Part shown: positions 33,069 through 43,300 of the stretch, in pieces | Position numbering within the stretch: position 1 is the stretch's first letter | Layout: each line of letters begins with the position of its first letter | NCBI GenBank assembly: GCA_965263165.1 | Contig: OZ253584.1 | Coordinates: forward strand, 868,001 to 932,000 | DNA from: SAR202-VII-2 sp965263165 | GTDB lineage: Bacteria; Chloroflexota; Dehalococcoidia; Lucifugimonadales; SAR202-VII-2 | Reading direction: 5' to 3' | Length of the DNA: 64,000 bases | Made by a program: the position numbers and the translations under genes | Notes under the pieces: model-generated | What the model saw: the letters and a program-made list of their open reading frames with translations, nothing else | The model's database searches: none | Told to the model about the DNA's origin: nothing

Positions 33069-34034
33069 ATGACACAGACAGGGCCGGGCAAATCCTACCG
33101 TCAAGGCATCAACCTCTTGGAGATCGTCAAGCGTTTCGACTCCGAGGAAAAGGCCGAGGTGTGGTTCGTAGCGCAACGTTGGCCGCACGGCGTGGCTTGC
33201 CCGGACTGCGGCTCGGTCAATGTCGCTACGGTTGCCAGCCGCAAGCCCCAGCCCTTCCGTTGCCGCGATTGCCGCAAGTGCTTCTCGGTCAAGTCAGGGA
33301 CCGTCCTGCATAGCAGCAACATCCCGCTCAACAAGTGGGCCATCGCCTTCTACCTCTACATGACAAACCTCAAGGGCGTCTCCAGCATGAAGTTGCACCG
33401 CGACCTGGGCATCACGCAGAAATCGGCATGGCACATGGCGCACCGCATCCGCGAGACTCTAGCGGCCACTGGCGGCAAGTTCGCCGGGCCGGTCGAAGTG
33501 GACGAAACGTACATCGGCGGCAAGGAAGCCAACAAGCACGAGTCGAAGAAGCTCCACGCAGGACGCGGGCCAGTCGGCAAGACGGCTGTAGTCGGCATGA
33601 AGGACCGCGATACCGGCCAGATCGCCAGCCAGGTAGTAGAGTCCACGGACGCGCCTACGCTACAGGGATTCGTCCGCCGTCACACCGAGCGCGATGCTAC
33701 GGTCTACACCGACGATGCACAGGCTTACGTCGGCCTACCCAGGCCCCACGAAGCGGTCAAACACAGCGTCTCGGAGTATGTGCGAGGGATGGCCCACACG
33801 AACGGCATGGAGTCGCATTGGGCGGCTCTCAAGCGGGGCTACGACGGGGTATATCACCACATGTCGGCCAAGCACCTGCCTCGGTACGTCGTCGAATTCG
33901 AGGGCCGCCACAATCGGAGGCCCCTGGACACCGCCGACCAAATGGCAAACATGGTCAAGGGCGCGGACGGCAAGCAGCTCCGATATTCCGACCTGATAGG
34001 CCCCAAGCCCACAATCCAGCCTGCGATGTTCTAG
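33069..34034 (+). CDS. IS1595 family transposase (ISXO2-like)
   Basis: The 321-residue protein has an N-terminal zinc ribbon (VACPDCGS ... FRCRDCRKCF) and the ISXO2-like DDE-type domain: GPVEVDETYIGGKEANKHES (first Asp), ATVYTDDAQAY (second Asp) and HTNGMESHWAALKRGYDGVY with the Asn/Glu-His third position typical of the family. It is complete and uninterrupted, so the element may be functional. Confidence 0.93.
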   Translation: MTQTGPGKSYRQGINLLEIVKRFDSEEKAEVWFVAQRWPHGVACPDCGSVNVATVASRKPQPFRCRDCRKCFSVKSGTVLHSSNIPLNKWAIAFYLYMTNLKGVSSMKLHRDLGITQKSAWHMAHRIRETLAATGGKFAGPVEVDETYIGGKEANKHESKKLHAGRGPVGKTAVVGMKDRDTGQIASQVVESTDAPTLQGFVRRHTERDATVYTDDAQAYVGLPRPHEAVKHSVSEYVRGMAHTNGMESHWAALKRGYDGVYHHMSAKHLPRYVVEFEGRHNRRPLDTADQMANMVKGADGKQLRYSDLIGPKPTIQPAMF

Positions 34035-34045
34035 GAGGGCAACCA

Positions 34046-34297
34046 ATGCCACGCCGGAAGAAAGAGCGGGGGCGCCCGATGCGGACGGGCTACCCGCCGC
34101 GCATGGAAGGGACGGCAGAGGAACTTGCCCAGGCTATGCTATCCCTACCCGCCGACCATCAGTGGGAATATGAGAAGGGCAGCAATCCCAGCCGCATGAT
34201 CTATCGGTGCGCGGACTGCAACCGCGAGGTCTACTACCCTGAGACGCTGTACCGAGACGGACGCTGCGAAAGCTGCCACGAGGCCGCCACCGCGTAG
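34046..34297 (+). CDS. IS passenger: zinc-ribbon protein, 83 aa
   Basis: The ATG at 34046 follows AGGAGG by 6 bases and lies 11 bp after the transposase stop. The product is basic at its start (MPRRKKERGRPMRTGYPPRM) and ends with a two-knuckle zinc ribbon, YRCADCNREVYYPETLYRDG then RCESCHEA. The role is unknown; a DNA-binding accessory to transposition is a guess. Confidence 0.7.
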   Translation: MPRRKKERGRPMRTGYPPRMEGTAEELAQAMLSLPADHQWEYEKGSNPSRMIYRCADCNREVYYPETLYRDGRCESCHEAATA

Positions 34298-34338
34298 GTG
34301 GAATCAAACGAGTTGGCTAAGATTGTATATAATTCCCC

Positions 34339-35097
34339 AAGGTAGCAGCCGGACTCGGCAATGCTCAGCAGCGCGTCGAACTCAAACACGGTACGGTCCA
34401 GATGCCCCATGATCACCCGGGACAGGTCCGCGCCGCCGTTCGCCAGCACCTCCAGGATCTCGGCCGGCGCGTCCGGGTTCCGGCCGGGATGGATCAATAT
34501 CGCCGCGCCCGTCTCTTGCTGGGCGATCGCCCCCGCGGTCAGGGACTTGCGCTCGTTGGGGGCCAGCGGCCAGGTGCAGCCGATCTCCCCGATGATGCCT
34601 GCCTTGATGCCGGCGCCGTCGACGCCTACAACAACGTCGTCGATGATCCCCCGCGCAAGGTCATCCTCAGTGCGCTCATTCATGTCCACGGGATGGACCG
34701 CCGCCACATAGTGGCCCGCGCCCATGACGATGTGGACGCCCGAACCACGCGATATTTCGGCCAGCGCATCCGGGTTGCGTCCGATGCCCATCGAGGTGGC
34801 GTCCACCATCGCGCCGCCGCCGACTTCGCTGAACTTCCTGACCTCACTTGTGATGGTGTCCAGGTCCATCAGCGTCAGGTTGGAGCGGTTGCTGTAGTAG
34901 TTGCGCCGTATCCATCCGAGGTTCTCCAGGCCTATGCATGCATCCGCCATATCGTCGCGCGGCGAGTCCTGGGCGGGGCGATACATGAACGAGAAGTCGA
35001 TGTAGAGGTGCTCGTGGGTCGTGGTGGCGCCGAGATCCGACGGAGGCACAAGGCCCAGCACGGTCTGGACGAGACCCCGCAATTCGCTCGATGGCAT
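34339..35097 (-). pseudogene. Phosphotriesterase-family gene, 5' part (interrupted by IS1595)
   Basis: The frame starts MPSSELRGLVQTVLGLVPPS and carries TTTHEHLYIDFSF (the H-x-H metal pair), GIIGEIGCTWPLAPNERKSL, ILIHPGRNP (metal His) and VIMGHLDRTVFEFD (last metal His). The missing metal Asp is in the 3' part at 32143-32442. The intact gene would have encoded about 350 residues, a normal length for phosphotriesterase-like lactonases. In the present state the frame runs about 35 codons into the IS before stopping. It is divergent from the LLM oxidoreductase. Confidence 0.88.
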
Positions 35098-35266
35098 GGC
35101 CCCACTCCTTGTTGTATGCTGGCCCGAAAGTGTAGCACTGCTGAGTTAGCGGCGCACAACTGCAACACGCCCATGTCAATTTCCAGAGATGCACTGGGTT
35201 GAATCCCTGGCAATTGCCGGCTCCGGAGTGGCGCCCCGTGGCCAGATCAAAGGGGAGGTCCCTCGA

Positions 35267-36400
35267 ATGAGATTCGCGGCCTTCACGACGGTGGCAGCTT
35301 CCGCTGGGGAGGCCGTCAACGCCGAGCAGATGATCGACAACCTCAGGCAGCAGACCATCCTGGCCGAGGAGCTTGGCTTCGAGGCCATTTGGCTCGGAGA
35401 GCACCACTTCGGGCCCTACAGGGTCGGCGACCTGCCGAACCCGATCCTGCTCGGCGCGGACCTCGCGGCGCGGACGTCGAGGATTCGGATCGGACAGATG
35501 GCGAACATCGCTCCGCACTGGCACCCGATCCGGCTGGCGGAGGACCTGGCGATCCTGGACAACATGACCGGCGGTCGCGTGGAGGTCGGCTTCGGCAGGG
35601 GAATCTGGCCGTATGAGGGCCCGCAGTTTCACCCCAACGCGGACCCTCGCAAGGACGCTGCGAACAGGGAACTGTTCAGGGAGACGGTGGAGATAGTGCG
35701 GGACATATGGACTAATGAGTACTTTTCGCACCAAGGGGAGAACTACACGTTCCCTGCCGACGGCACCGTCTTCTCCCATCCATTGTATCCGTCGAACCCC
35801 GCCTGGCAGGAAGGGGACCGTGTCACAAAGCTTCGGGTGACCCCGAAACCCCTTCAGCAGCCGCACCCGCCGCTGTGGATGACCGTCTCCACAGACCGCT
35901 CGGTATCGACTGCGGCTGAACTCGGGCTGAAGGCGTGCTACTGGCAGCCGCCCGCCCTCAGGATCAAGCAGCGCATGGAAGTCTACGCGCAGGTCAGGAC
36001 GGAGCGGGAGGGTCGACCATTCGCTCTGGGAGAAGACCAGGCAGTCATGCGCTCCACGTATGTCGCCTCCTCGATGGAGGAGGCTCGCCGGGATGCGGAA
36101 GCGGGCATCATGTTCGCATTCATCTTCAACGACCCCTTTCGGGGCAGGCAGGTATTCACCAACCCAGACGAGGTCCTGGACGACAACGTAGAGCTGGACT
36201 GGGACTTTCTGGAGCCGCGCAACCTGCTTGTCGGCTCCCCGGAGAACGTGGTGGAGAAGATCCAAGAGTTGCAGGAGGTCTGCCACCTGGAATACCTGCT
36301 GGTTGAGTTCACTCACATGGGCATCCCGTTGCAGAAGACCCTCAAGAACCTGGAGACTTTTGCGACAAAGGTGATGCCGCGCTTTGCCGGTAACAGCTAG
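35267..36400 (+). CDS. LLM-class flavin-dependent oxidoreductase
   Basis: The ATG at 35267 lies 8 bases after GGGGAGG. The 377-residue protein is of the bacterial luciferase-like monooxygenase fold: EELGFEAIWLGEHHFGPY (the E-H-H-F motif), RIRIGQMANIAPHWHPIRLA, GRVEVGFGRGIWPYEGPQF (flavin phosphate site) and LLVGSPENVVEKIQELQEVC near the end. It would oxidise an unknown substrate with reduced FMN or F420. It is divergent from the split phosphotriesterase; the two families are often neighbours in degradative clusters. Confidence 0.88.
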   Translation: MRFAAFTTVAASAGEAVNAEQMIDNLRQQTILAEELGFEAIWLGEHHFGPYRVGDLPNPILLGADLAARTSRIRIGQMANIAPHWHPIRLAEDLAILDNMTGGRVEVGFGRGIWPYEGPQFHPNADPRKDAANRELFRETVEIVRDIWTNEYFSHQGENYTFPADGTVFSHPLYPSNPAWQEGDRVTKLRVTPKPLQQPHPPLWMTVSTDRSVSTAAELGLKACYWQPPALRIKQRMEVYAQVRTEREGRPFALGEDQAVMRSTYVASSMEEARRDAEAGIMFAFIFNDPFRGRQVFTNPDEVLDDNVELDWDFLEPRNLLVGSPENVVEKIQELQEVCHLEYLLVEFTHMGIPLQKTLKNLETFATKVMPRFAGNS

Positions 36401-36524
36401 CGAACGGGGAGGGGGCTGACGCGCGAGACGAAGCGCATGGACTTGGGGCGCGTTGGTGGGCCTAAGTTGACGGTAGGCAGAACCATCTTTGAACTGTGGC
36501 TGGGACTGTAACCTCCCCAATCAT

Positions 36525-36685
36525 GATTCCCTCGTAAAAACCCGTTTTGAGGAAGTCCCAGCGATTTAGCGCATCTGAGCGCTACCGTATGTTGGGGTAG
36601 TAAACGGAACAGAGACTGTATATTGTACCCAAGCGTGGGTACGCTTGTTCTAATTCGACCTGCACAGACTTTTTACGAGAGAATC
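36525..36685. mobile_element. 161-bp MITE, copy 1
   Basis: The left end GATTCCCTCGTAAAAA (36525-36540) and the complement of the right end, GATTCTCTCGTAAAAA (36670-36685), are inverted repeats with one mismatch. AATCAT flanks both sides (36519-36524 and 36686-36691) as a 6-bp target duplication. No coding capacity. A second copy in the same orientation lies at 38871-39031. Confidence 0.9.
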
Positions 36686-36927
36686 AATCATGGGAACGGG
36701 AGGCCCAGAGGGGTCGGGCAATGGGGCATTGGACCCGCATACCCCGAGATTCTCGCTTCGTCTACCATCATGACCGCCTCAGTTGACATAGCTCACCCCG
36801 ATCCTTGGGTGGAGGACAACGGCGTTACAAAATCGTCGCGCATCCTGTACGCCGCCGATGACCCCGCGTCGACAAGGTGATCCAAGATAGCTAGGACCGC
36901 CTTGCGTAGGTTCGGTTCAGTCCTTAA

Positions 36928-38644
36928 CCCGAATCCACCGAAGGAGGGCGTCGGGTCAGTGTCCTGAAGCGGCAAGAGGGTGCTCCTGTGAATCTGGGAT
37001 AATGGTTTTGAAACAGCAAAGCCGACCCCAGAACAAGGAGCACCCAATAGATGCTAGCACGCAACCATCCCGACCGCATCCGTATCGCCTTCGACGACCA
37101 CCGCCTGGTGGCCAATGCTGGGCTGCTCCTCCCGGTGACCCTAGCCCAGCACCTGGGCCTGCGTGAAGTCGTCGACAGCCACGTCGACCTGGGAGACGCG
37201 CCGGGACGGGCGAACCCAGGAGACAAGCTGCTGACCCTGGTGGCCTCGGCGCTGGCTGGGGGCGACTTCATTGACGACGCCGACGTGTTGCGTACCGGCG
37301 GGACAGCTGGCGCCATCGGCTGCGTAGTCAAGGCGCCATCCACCCTGGGAACTTTCCTGCGCAGCTTCCGGTGGGGCCACGTCCGCCAGTTGGATCGGGT
37401 GAGCCGGGAGTTGCTGTCCCGGGCTTGGGCCGCTGGTGCGGGACCCGGCGAAGGGCCGTTGACCATCGACTTGGACTCCACCATGTGCGAGACCTACGGA
37501 CTGGCCAAGGAGGGGGCGCGTCACCATGGTTACACTGGCCAGCGGGGCTATCACCCGCTGCTGACCATCGCCGCCGGCACCGGCGACGTGCTGATGTCTC
37601 GGCTGCGCGAGGGCCGGGCCAACACCGTTCGGGGCGCCGCCCACTTCCTGCGGGAGACCGTGGGTCGGGTGCGCCATGCTGGGGCTACAGGACAACTCAC
37701 GGTGCGGGCCGACAGCGGCTTCTATGCCCACGCCCTGGTCGTCGTCTGCCGCGAGATGGATGTCCGCTTCTCCATCACCATCCGCCAACACGCCCGCCTC
37801 AGGGAGTTGATTGAGGCGATTCCCGAGGAGGACTGGACGCCCGTCCCCTACTGGATGGACGGCGGCGCCGACGTGGCCGAGACCACCTACACTCCCTTCC
37901 AGGGTGAGCCCGAAGCCGCCCCAGCGCGGCTCATCGTCCGGCGGGTGAAGCCCACGCCCGGTTCCCAACTGGCCCTCTTCGCCAGCTACAGCTATCACGG
38001 CTTCATCACCGACCGGGACGGGGAAACCCTGGAACTGGAGGCCGACCATCGCCGCCACGCCGAGATTGAGAATGCTATCCGAGACCTCAAGCACGGCGTC
38101 GGCCTCAACCATCTCCCCTCGGGCCGCTTCCCCGCCAACGGCGCATGGCTGGCCGTCTAGGTGCTGGCCCATAACCTGGCCCGCTGGACCGCGCGCATCG
38201 GTCTGGACGAGGGGGTGGTGACCACCAAGACCCTCCGGCGGCGCTTCTTCTCCCTGGCCGGACGGCTCACCCGCTCGGCCCGCCGCCTCACTTTGCATCT
38301 GCCACAGGGCTGGCCTTGGGAAACCCAGTTCACTCGCGCGCTGGCTCGATTGCGAGCCCTGCCATTGCCTGCCTGACGACGGCGCCGACGGCGCCTGACA
38401 CGTCCACCAGACTACCCAACCGACCCACAGAGTCGCACCGGCCCGGTCCGCGATTGTCTTCCCCTGCATGCTGTCCCGCCGACTCCGCCCCAGCGCCGCT
38501 GCCCAGGACCGCCATCGGCGCCCCCAACGACAACCAAAGGCCGCCACCGGCCCCATTTATCGGAATCGAGCGCGGACCGTCGCGTCCCACGGCCCTCACC
38601 CCTTGTTCCAACCCCAAGGCCGCTCCGCATCGGTGGATTCGGGC
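36928..38644 (+). mobile_element. IS1380-family insertion sequence (about 1.72 kb)
   Basis: The ends share CCCGAATCCACCGA (36928-36941, complement at 38630-38643), and TTAA lies directly outside each end (36924-36927 and 38645-38648). The single gene inside is an IS1380-type transposase with an in-frame amber codon. Insertion disrupts the minus-strand remnant described at 36793-39480. Confidence 0.85.
37051..38376 (+). pseudogene. IS1380 family transposase with in-frame TAG
   Basis: The frame from 37051 encodes a DDE transposase: GPLTIDLDSTMCETYGLAKE (first Asp), QLTVRADSGFYAHALV (second Asp) and HRRHAEIENAIRDLKHGVGL (catalytic Glu). It meets TAG at 38158-38160 after NGAWLAV, then continues in the same frame as VLAHNLARWTARIGLDEGVV to 38376. 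IS1380 transposases normally read A-W-L-x-x-x-V/M-x-A-H-N-L-x-R-W without interruption, so a C-to-T change in a CAG codon is likely. The truncated product would lack about 72 residues but keep all DDE residues. Confidence 0.85.
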
Positions 38645-38870
38645 TTAAGAGTAGCGGCTGACCGTAGACATATCGCTTGAGCGGGGATTCCAGACAAAAC
38701 ATGGTGTTCCCATCGCTGAGTAACTCGTTTGGATCGCCCGTCCCAATTTGGTTGGCTACAACCATGAAGGCTTCTGGCAACGCTCCTTCCCCGATCCTAT
38801 AGAGGTAGCTGGCATATGCCGACAGAACCGGTGTGGCAACTGGGAGACGCGTCGTGAATCCGTCAACCTT

Positions 38871-39031
38871 GATTCCCTCGTAAAAACCCGTTTTGAGGAA
38901 GTTCCAGCGTGTTAGCACACTTGAGCGCTACCGTATGTTGGGCTAGTATACGGAACAGAGACTGTATATGGTACCCAGGCGTGGGTACGGTTGTTCTAAT
39001 TCGGCCTGCACAGACTTTTTACTAGAGAATC
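38871..39031. mobile_element. 161-bp MITE, copy 2
   Basis: Same length and orientation as 36525-36685, with left end GATTCCCTCGTAAAAA and right end TTTTTACTAGAGAATC (two mismatches in the inverted repeat). AACCTT flanks both sides (38865-38870 and 39032-39037). It interrupts the remnant gene in frame between KV and DGF. Confidence 0.9.
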
Positions 39032-39720
39032 AACCTTGTGTTCATGTCCGTCCAAACGATGCCAACGGCGAGTGCCTTGGAATGAAGGCACCCTGAATAG
39101 CAACTTGTCTACCAAGTCCACCCCAATTGAGTAATCGGAGCCAATACCGGACAGCCATCAAGCGTCAAGAACCCGGTCTGCGAAGGCACACCAGACATGC
39201 CAGAAGCTGCTCTTATCGGACGAAGAACGATCTTCCTGGGAAATGAGTAGCTCGACGAAAGTCGCCACCTCCCTGGGATGGTCCTCCACGGCATCTAAGA
39301 ATGGCCCGCAGCAAGGCACGGCTGCATCCGGGAGTAGCGCCAGTGCCACCCCCGCCAATCTCGTCATTACGGCATGCTCGAAAGTGAAGTCCCTCCCACT
39401 GTCCCATTCTCCATGCTCGGTCACCCAAGAGGCGACTACCGCCTGGGCAGCCCCTGCCGTCTTTAGGGACTGGCAAGTGGATGAAGTTAGGGATGGTCTG
39501 AATACGCCCGTGGACTACAGCTCCACACATAGGGAATTAAGCCGTGCTGATGGGTTATTCAGAGTATCCTTAGCTTCCAGACACACCCGACTGCGTACAA
39601 ACCTTCCAGCGGTCATTCTGGGCTCGCTTGTGGGCATAGTTGTTGTAGGCCAAGCATATCTTGCGTGCGGTCAGGCAAGTATGTTACATTTCTGACATTC
39701 TACCACAGAGGGTTGTCCCG

Positions 39721-40332
39721 GTGCCAAGCCTCCCATCTCAGATAATGAGCCATGCCGACGAGTCGCCGGAGGGTACGCTATTGTGCCCAAGCGCCCTACT
39801 GCACCTGGGCAGCAGAGCGGCTGTCGACCAGGCGTTGTCCCGGCTTGCCCGCAAGGGAGAACTCGTGCGGGTCTACCAGGGCGTCTACGTTCGGCCCATC
39901 CAGACCCGCTTTGGTGTTCGCCCGCCCGCAGTCGATAAGGTGCTCTCATCGCTGTCCGCCCTCTGGGGCGAGACGATTGTACCCTGTGGCGGGATGGCGG
40001 CGAACACCCTTGGACTCACCACTCAGGTTCCTGTACGGTCGGTTTATCTCACTTCCGGTGCCAACCGCAAGTTGAGGCTCGGTGGGATAACGGTGGAACT
40101 ACGACATGCCCCTCGTTGGCAATTGACGGCACCGCACCGACCGGCGGGCGAGGCAGTTCGTGCATTGGCCTGGCTAGGTCCCGAAGCGGTGGAGGACAAT
40201 CTGCGAGCGCTTGAATGCAGGCTCTCTGCCGAAGACATACGAGAGCTGGCCGCGTCGCGGGCGGTCATGCCAGCTTGGATGGCGGAACCCGTGAGCGCGA
40301 TGGTATCCGATAACATAAGCCAGACAACGTGA
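39721..40332 (+). CDS. DUF6088 (AbiEi-like) winged-helix protein
   Basis: I take the GTG at 39721 as start. The 203-residue product opens with a winged helix (GTLLCPSALLHLGSRAAVDQ, ALSRLARKGELVRVYQGVYV, typical of AbiEi antitoxins and DUF6088), followed by an alpha/beta domain (GETIVPCGGMAANTLGLTTQ, RSVYLTSGANRKLRLGGITV). AbiEi proteins repress the operon of an AbiEii nucleotidyltransferase toxin, but no such toxin gene is present. Instead the methyltransferase gene starts 6 bp later, so this protein is likely the transcriptional regulator of the four-gene operon. That role is inference. Confidence 0.75.
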   Translation: MPSLPSQIMSHADESPEGTLLCPSALLHLGSRAAVDQALSRLARKGELVRVYQGVYVRPIQTRFGVRPPAVDKVLSSLSALWGETIVPCGGMAANTLGLTTQVPVRSVYLTSGANRKLRLGGITVELRHAPRWQLTAPHRPAGEAVRALAWLGPEAVEDNLRALECRLSAEDIRELAASRAVMPAWMAEPVSAMVSDNISQTT

Positions 40333-40338
40333 GCGCAC

Positions 40339-43300
40339 ATGACTGACGACAGGAATATATCCGTAGCCGACGTCCAGACTCTGGCGACGCGAGACGGCGT
40401 AGCCGCTTTCTTCGCTGCGCTTGGCTATCGAACGGACAGCCGCCAGCCCCAGAGCGTGTCGGCGATGGGGATCACCACCGGGTCGCTGTCACGTCAGATC
40501 AAGCACATCGAACGCATCGCAGTGCATGACGACGGGGCGGAGCCGCTGGACTCTTATCTCATAGAGCTCACGTCCGTCACCATTGCGGCGACGCAGGGAC
40601 TGGCCCGCGCACTGCGGAACCGCGCCGGGAACTACCTGCTGGTCCTGACGGACGACTACGAGAGGCTGGACTTCGTGCTGCTTCAGCGCTCCCTACCAGG
40701 AACGCCGGCGTCGCCCATGGCGGCGCGTCAAGTGTCGGTACGGCCACGCATCCTCACGGTCAACCGTAGGAATCCCTCCCAGGTTCAGCTTCGGGTCCTG
40801 CGCCGCTTCACCTACACCGAGTCGGACGCCGACGCCCAGTACGACAAGCTCCTCTCCGCATACACCGTGGCCGAGTGGTCTGAGCCGCTGTTCAACAACC
40901 GTGCCCTGTTCTCCGATTACTACCTGAACGAGCGGCTGCCTGAGCTCGCCGAGTGGCGGGAGCGGCCGGAGGACGCGTACCACCGCTTGCGCGACCTTGT
41001 CCCCCGCCTTCGAGAACAGGCCAACACGGATGACCGCGGCGCGACCGACCAACCGCTCGTGGAGTCGGCTTTCGAGGCGCTGGGGTTCAACGCCGTGAAG
41101 GCAACGGGTGGAGACGCCCCCGACTACCGCTTGTACGGCCCGGACAACCCACAAAAGCCGGTCGCCGTGTGCCTAGCCTACACTTGGAACCGGTACTTGG
41201 ACGGTAGGGACGAGGCCCGCGACGCCGAAACGCCAGACGAGAACCCCGGTGCCCGCGTGGTCACTGTCCTCGAGTCGGGCGAAGCGCCGTGGGCCGTCGT
41301 GACCAACGGCAAGCTGTGGCGTCTCTACTCGGCGAGAACGCACTCCAGGTCCACCAATTACTACGAGATCGACTTGGACGAAACCTTGGCCATGGCCGAC
41401 CCCAACGAGGCATTCCGGTACTTCTGGCTCTTCTTCCGCCAGAACGCCTTCGTCACCAGAGAAATCCAGCGAGATGGTCAGGTCAGGGATCTGAGCTTCC
41501 TGGATAGGCTGTTGGACGAGAGCGAAAGCTACGCCAATGGCCTCGGCGAGCGCCTGAAGGAGCGGGTGTTCGAGCAGGTGTTTCCTCACTTCGCCGCTGG
41601 CTTCATCGAGCACCTCAAGGGACAGGTTGGACTGGCAGGCCCTCACCAGGCCTCACTATTGCCCGTCTCGGAGCAACTTGTCCTGAAGCGAGAGCCGGAC
41701 GAAGCGTTTCGCCGCCAAGTCTTCAACGGCACTTTGACCCTGCTCTACAGGCTGCTGTTCCTCCTCTACGCGGAGTCGCGCGATCTGCTACCAGTGAAGG
41801 AGGTACGTGGGTACTGGGAGCGGAGTCTCACCAAGCTAAAGACAGACATATCGGAAAAGGCAGGTCCTATAGGAGATGCTGTACCGGACCAGCTGCGCAA
41901 GGCTTACCGGGCTTCGGCAGATGCTACAGAGCTGTACGACCGCCTGCTAGACCTGTTCTCGGTCATCGACCTCGGAAGCCGCGACTTAAACGTGCCCCTC
42001 TACAACGGCGGACTGTTCATCACGAAATCAGACTCAGCCAAACACACCCAAGAGGCTGAAACCGCCCGCTTCCTAGCCTCGCACAAGATACCTGATCGCT
42101 ACCTGGCGCTGGGGCTGGATCTGCTGGCCCGGGACCTGGACGATAAGCGCCAAGACCTGGTGTTCATTGACTACAAGTCCCTGGGCGTCCGCCAGTTGGG
42201 GTCAATCTACGAAGGGCTGCTGGAGTTCAAGGTGCGCATCGCCCAAGAGAAGATGGCTGTGGTCAAGGGAAAGAAGACCGAGGAAGTCATCCCTTATCAA
42301 GAGGCGGCCAAGTCCAATAAGAGCGTGCTAACCATTGGGCGAGGGCGCAACGCCCAAGAGCGGGTGTACCAACCCGGCGATGTGTACCTGGAGAATGACC
42401 GCCGCGAGCGCAAGGCCTCTGGCTCCTATTACACCCCCGACCACATCGTGAAATACATCGTCGAGAACACGGTAGGCCCCGTGCTGGCGGAGAAGTTCGA
42501 CCAACTTCGCCCCAAGTTCCGGGAGGCACAGCAGGTGTATCGACAGGCCCTCACGAGGGCTGCGAGCTTCAGGAAGCAGGGGGTGCGGCCCGACGACCCG
42601 GCCAAGGTCGCCAATACATACGCGGGTCTGGTTGACGAGCTATTTGACGTGAAGGTGCTCGACCCGGCTATGGGTTCTGGCCACTTCCTTGTGGAGGCCG
42701 TGGACTTCATCTGCGACCGCATCCTTGGGGAGCGAGAGGGCTTCCTTAGAGCCTTCCCATGGAATCCGGTGACCAAGTTTCTCCATGACACCCGCGAGGC
42801 CATTATCGCCGAGATGGAGAGGCAAGGGGTGGCGGTCGACATCGGCCGCCTTACGGACATCAACCTGCTGAAGCGGCACGTGCTCAAGCGGTGTGCCTAT
42901 GGCGTCGACCTGAACCCGATGGCGGTGGAGCTGTCCAAGGTGTCCCTGTGGCTGGACTGCTTCACCATAGGGGCGCCGCTGTCCTTCTTGGATCACCACC
43001 TCAAGTGTGGCAACTCCCTCATCGGGACGACTGTGCAGGAGATAGAGTCAGAGCTTGCCAAACAGACTAAGGGACACGCCGATACTCTGTTCGGCGGCCC
43101 TTTCCAGGGCCTGCTCACAGCCACGAAGTCAATAGAGCAACTACGGCGCATCCCCGACGCCACGGTGGAGGAGGCGGAGCGTAGCCATAGCCTCTACGCT
43201 GACTTTGAAAGCGCTCAGGCTCCCTACAAGACGGCTCTGGACATCTGGGTAAGCCAGCACTTCGGCAACGAGCGGGCCAAGGAGTTCCTGACCCTAGCAG

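Larger units (their letters stand above)
32443..34338 (+). mobile_element. IS1595-family element with passenger genes (1896 bp)
   Basis: The ends are GGGGAATTATAT at 32443-32454 and its complement at 34327-34338; the inverted repeats extend to 25 bp with 22 matches (inner part TTAGCCA). AAGGTA flanks both sides (32437-32442 and 34339-34344), a 6-bp target duplication. Inside are an ISXO2-type transposase and three small genes on the same strand. The insertion splits a phosphotriesterase-like gene. The 6-bp duplication is shorter than the 8 bp I know for IS1595 relatives. Confidence 0.88.
36793..39480 (-). pseudogene. C-terminal remnant of a large unknown protein, broken by a stop codon, a MITE and an IS
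   Basis: After removing the MITE (38871-39031, one AACCTT copy) and the IS (36928-38644, one TTAA copy), one minus-strand frame reads through: SGRDFTFEHAVMTRLAGVAL, SFWHVWCAFADRVLDA, stop (TGA at 39158-39160, probably from CGA), WLSGIGSDYSIGVDLVDKLL, RRWHRLDGHEHKV-DGFTTRL, SAYASYLYRIGEGALPEAFM, then GQPLLL-RTEPNLRKAVLAI, GSSAAYRMRDDFVTPL and the stop at 36793. The conserved-looking, helical text suggests the tail of a large ATPase or STAND-type protein, but I do not recognise the family. The 5' end near 39480 is vague. Confidence 0.7.

Noticed and set aside
34844..36520. A 558-codon minus-strand frame over the LLM oxidoreductase
   Set aside because: Antisense shadow; the plus strand encodes recognisable flavin-binding motifs.
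37141..38556. A 471-codon minus-strand frame over the IS1380 transposase
   Set aside because: Shadow of the transposase; the plus strand has the DDE residues and typical family text.
38412..38918. A 168-codon minus-strand frame crossing the IS1380 right end
   Set aside because: It is a chimera of remnant-gene sequence and IS end; only the part right of 38648 belongs to the host remnant.
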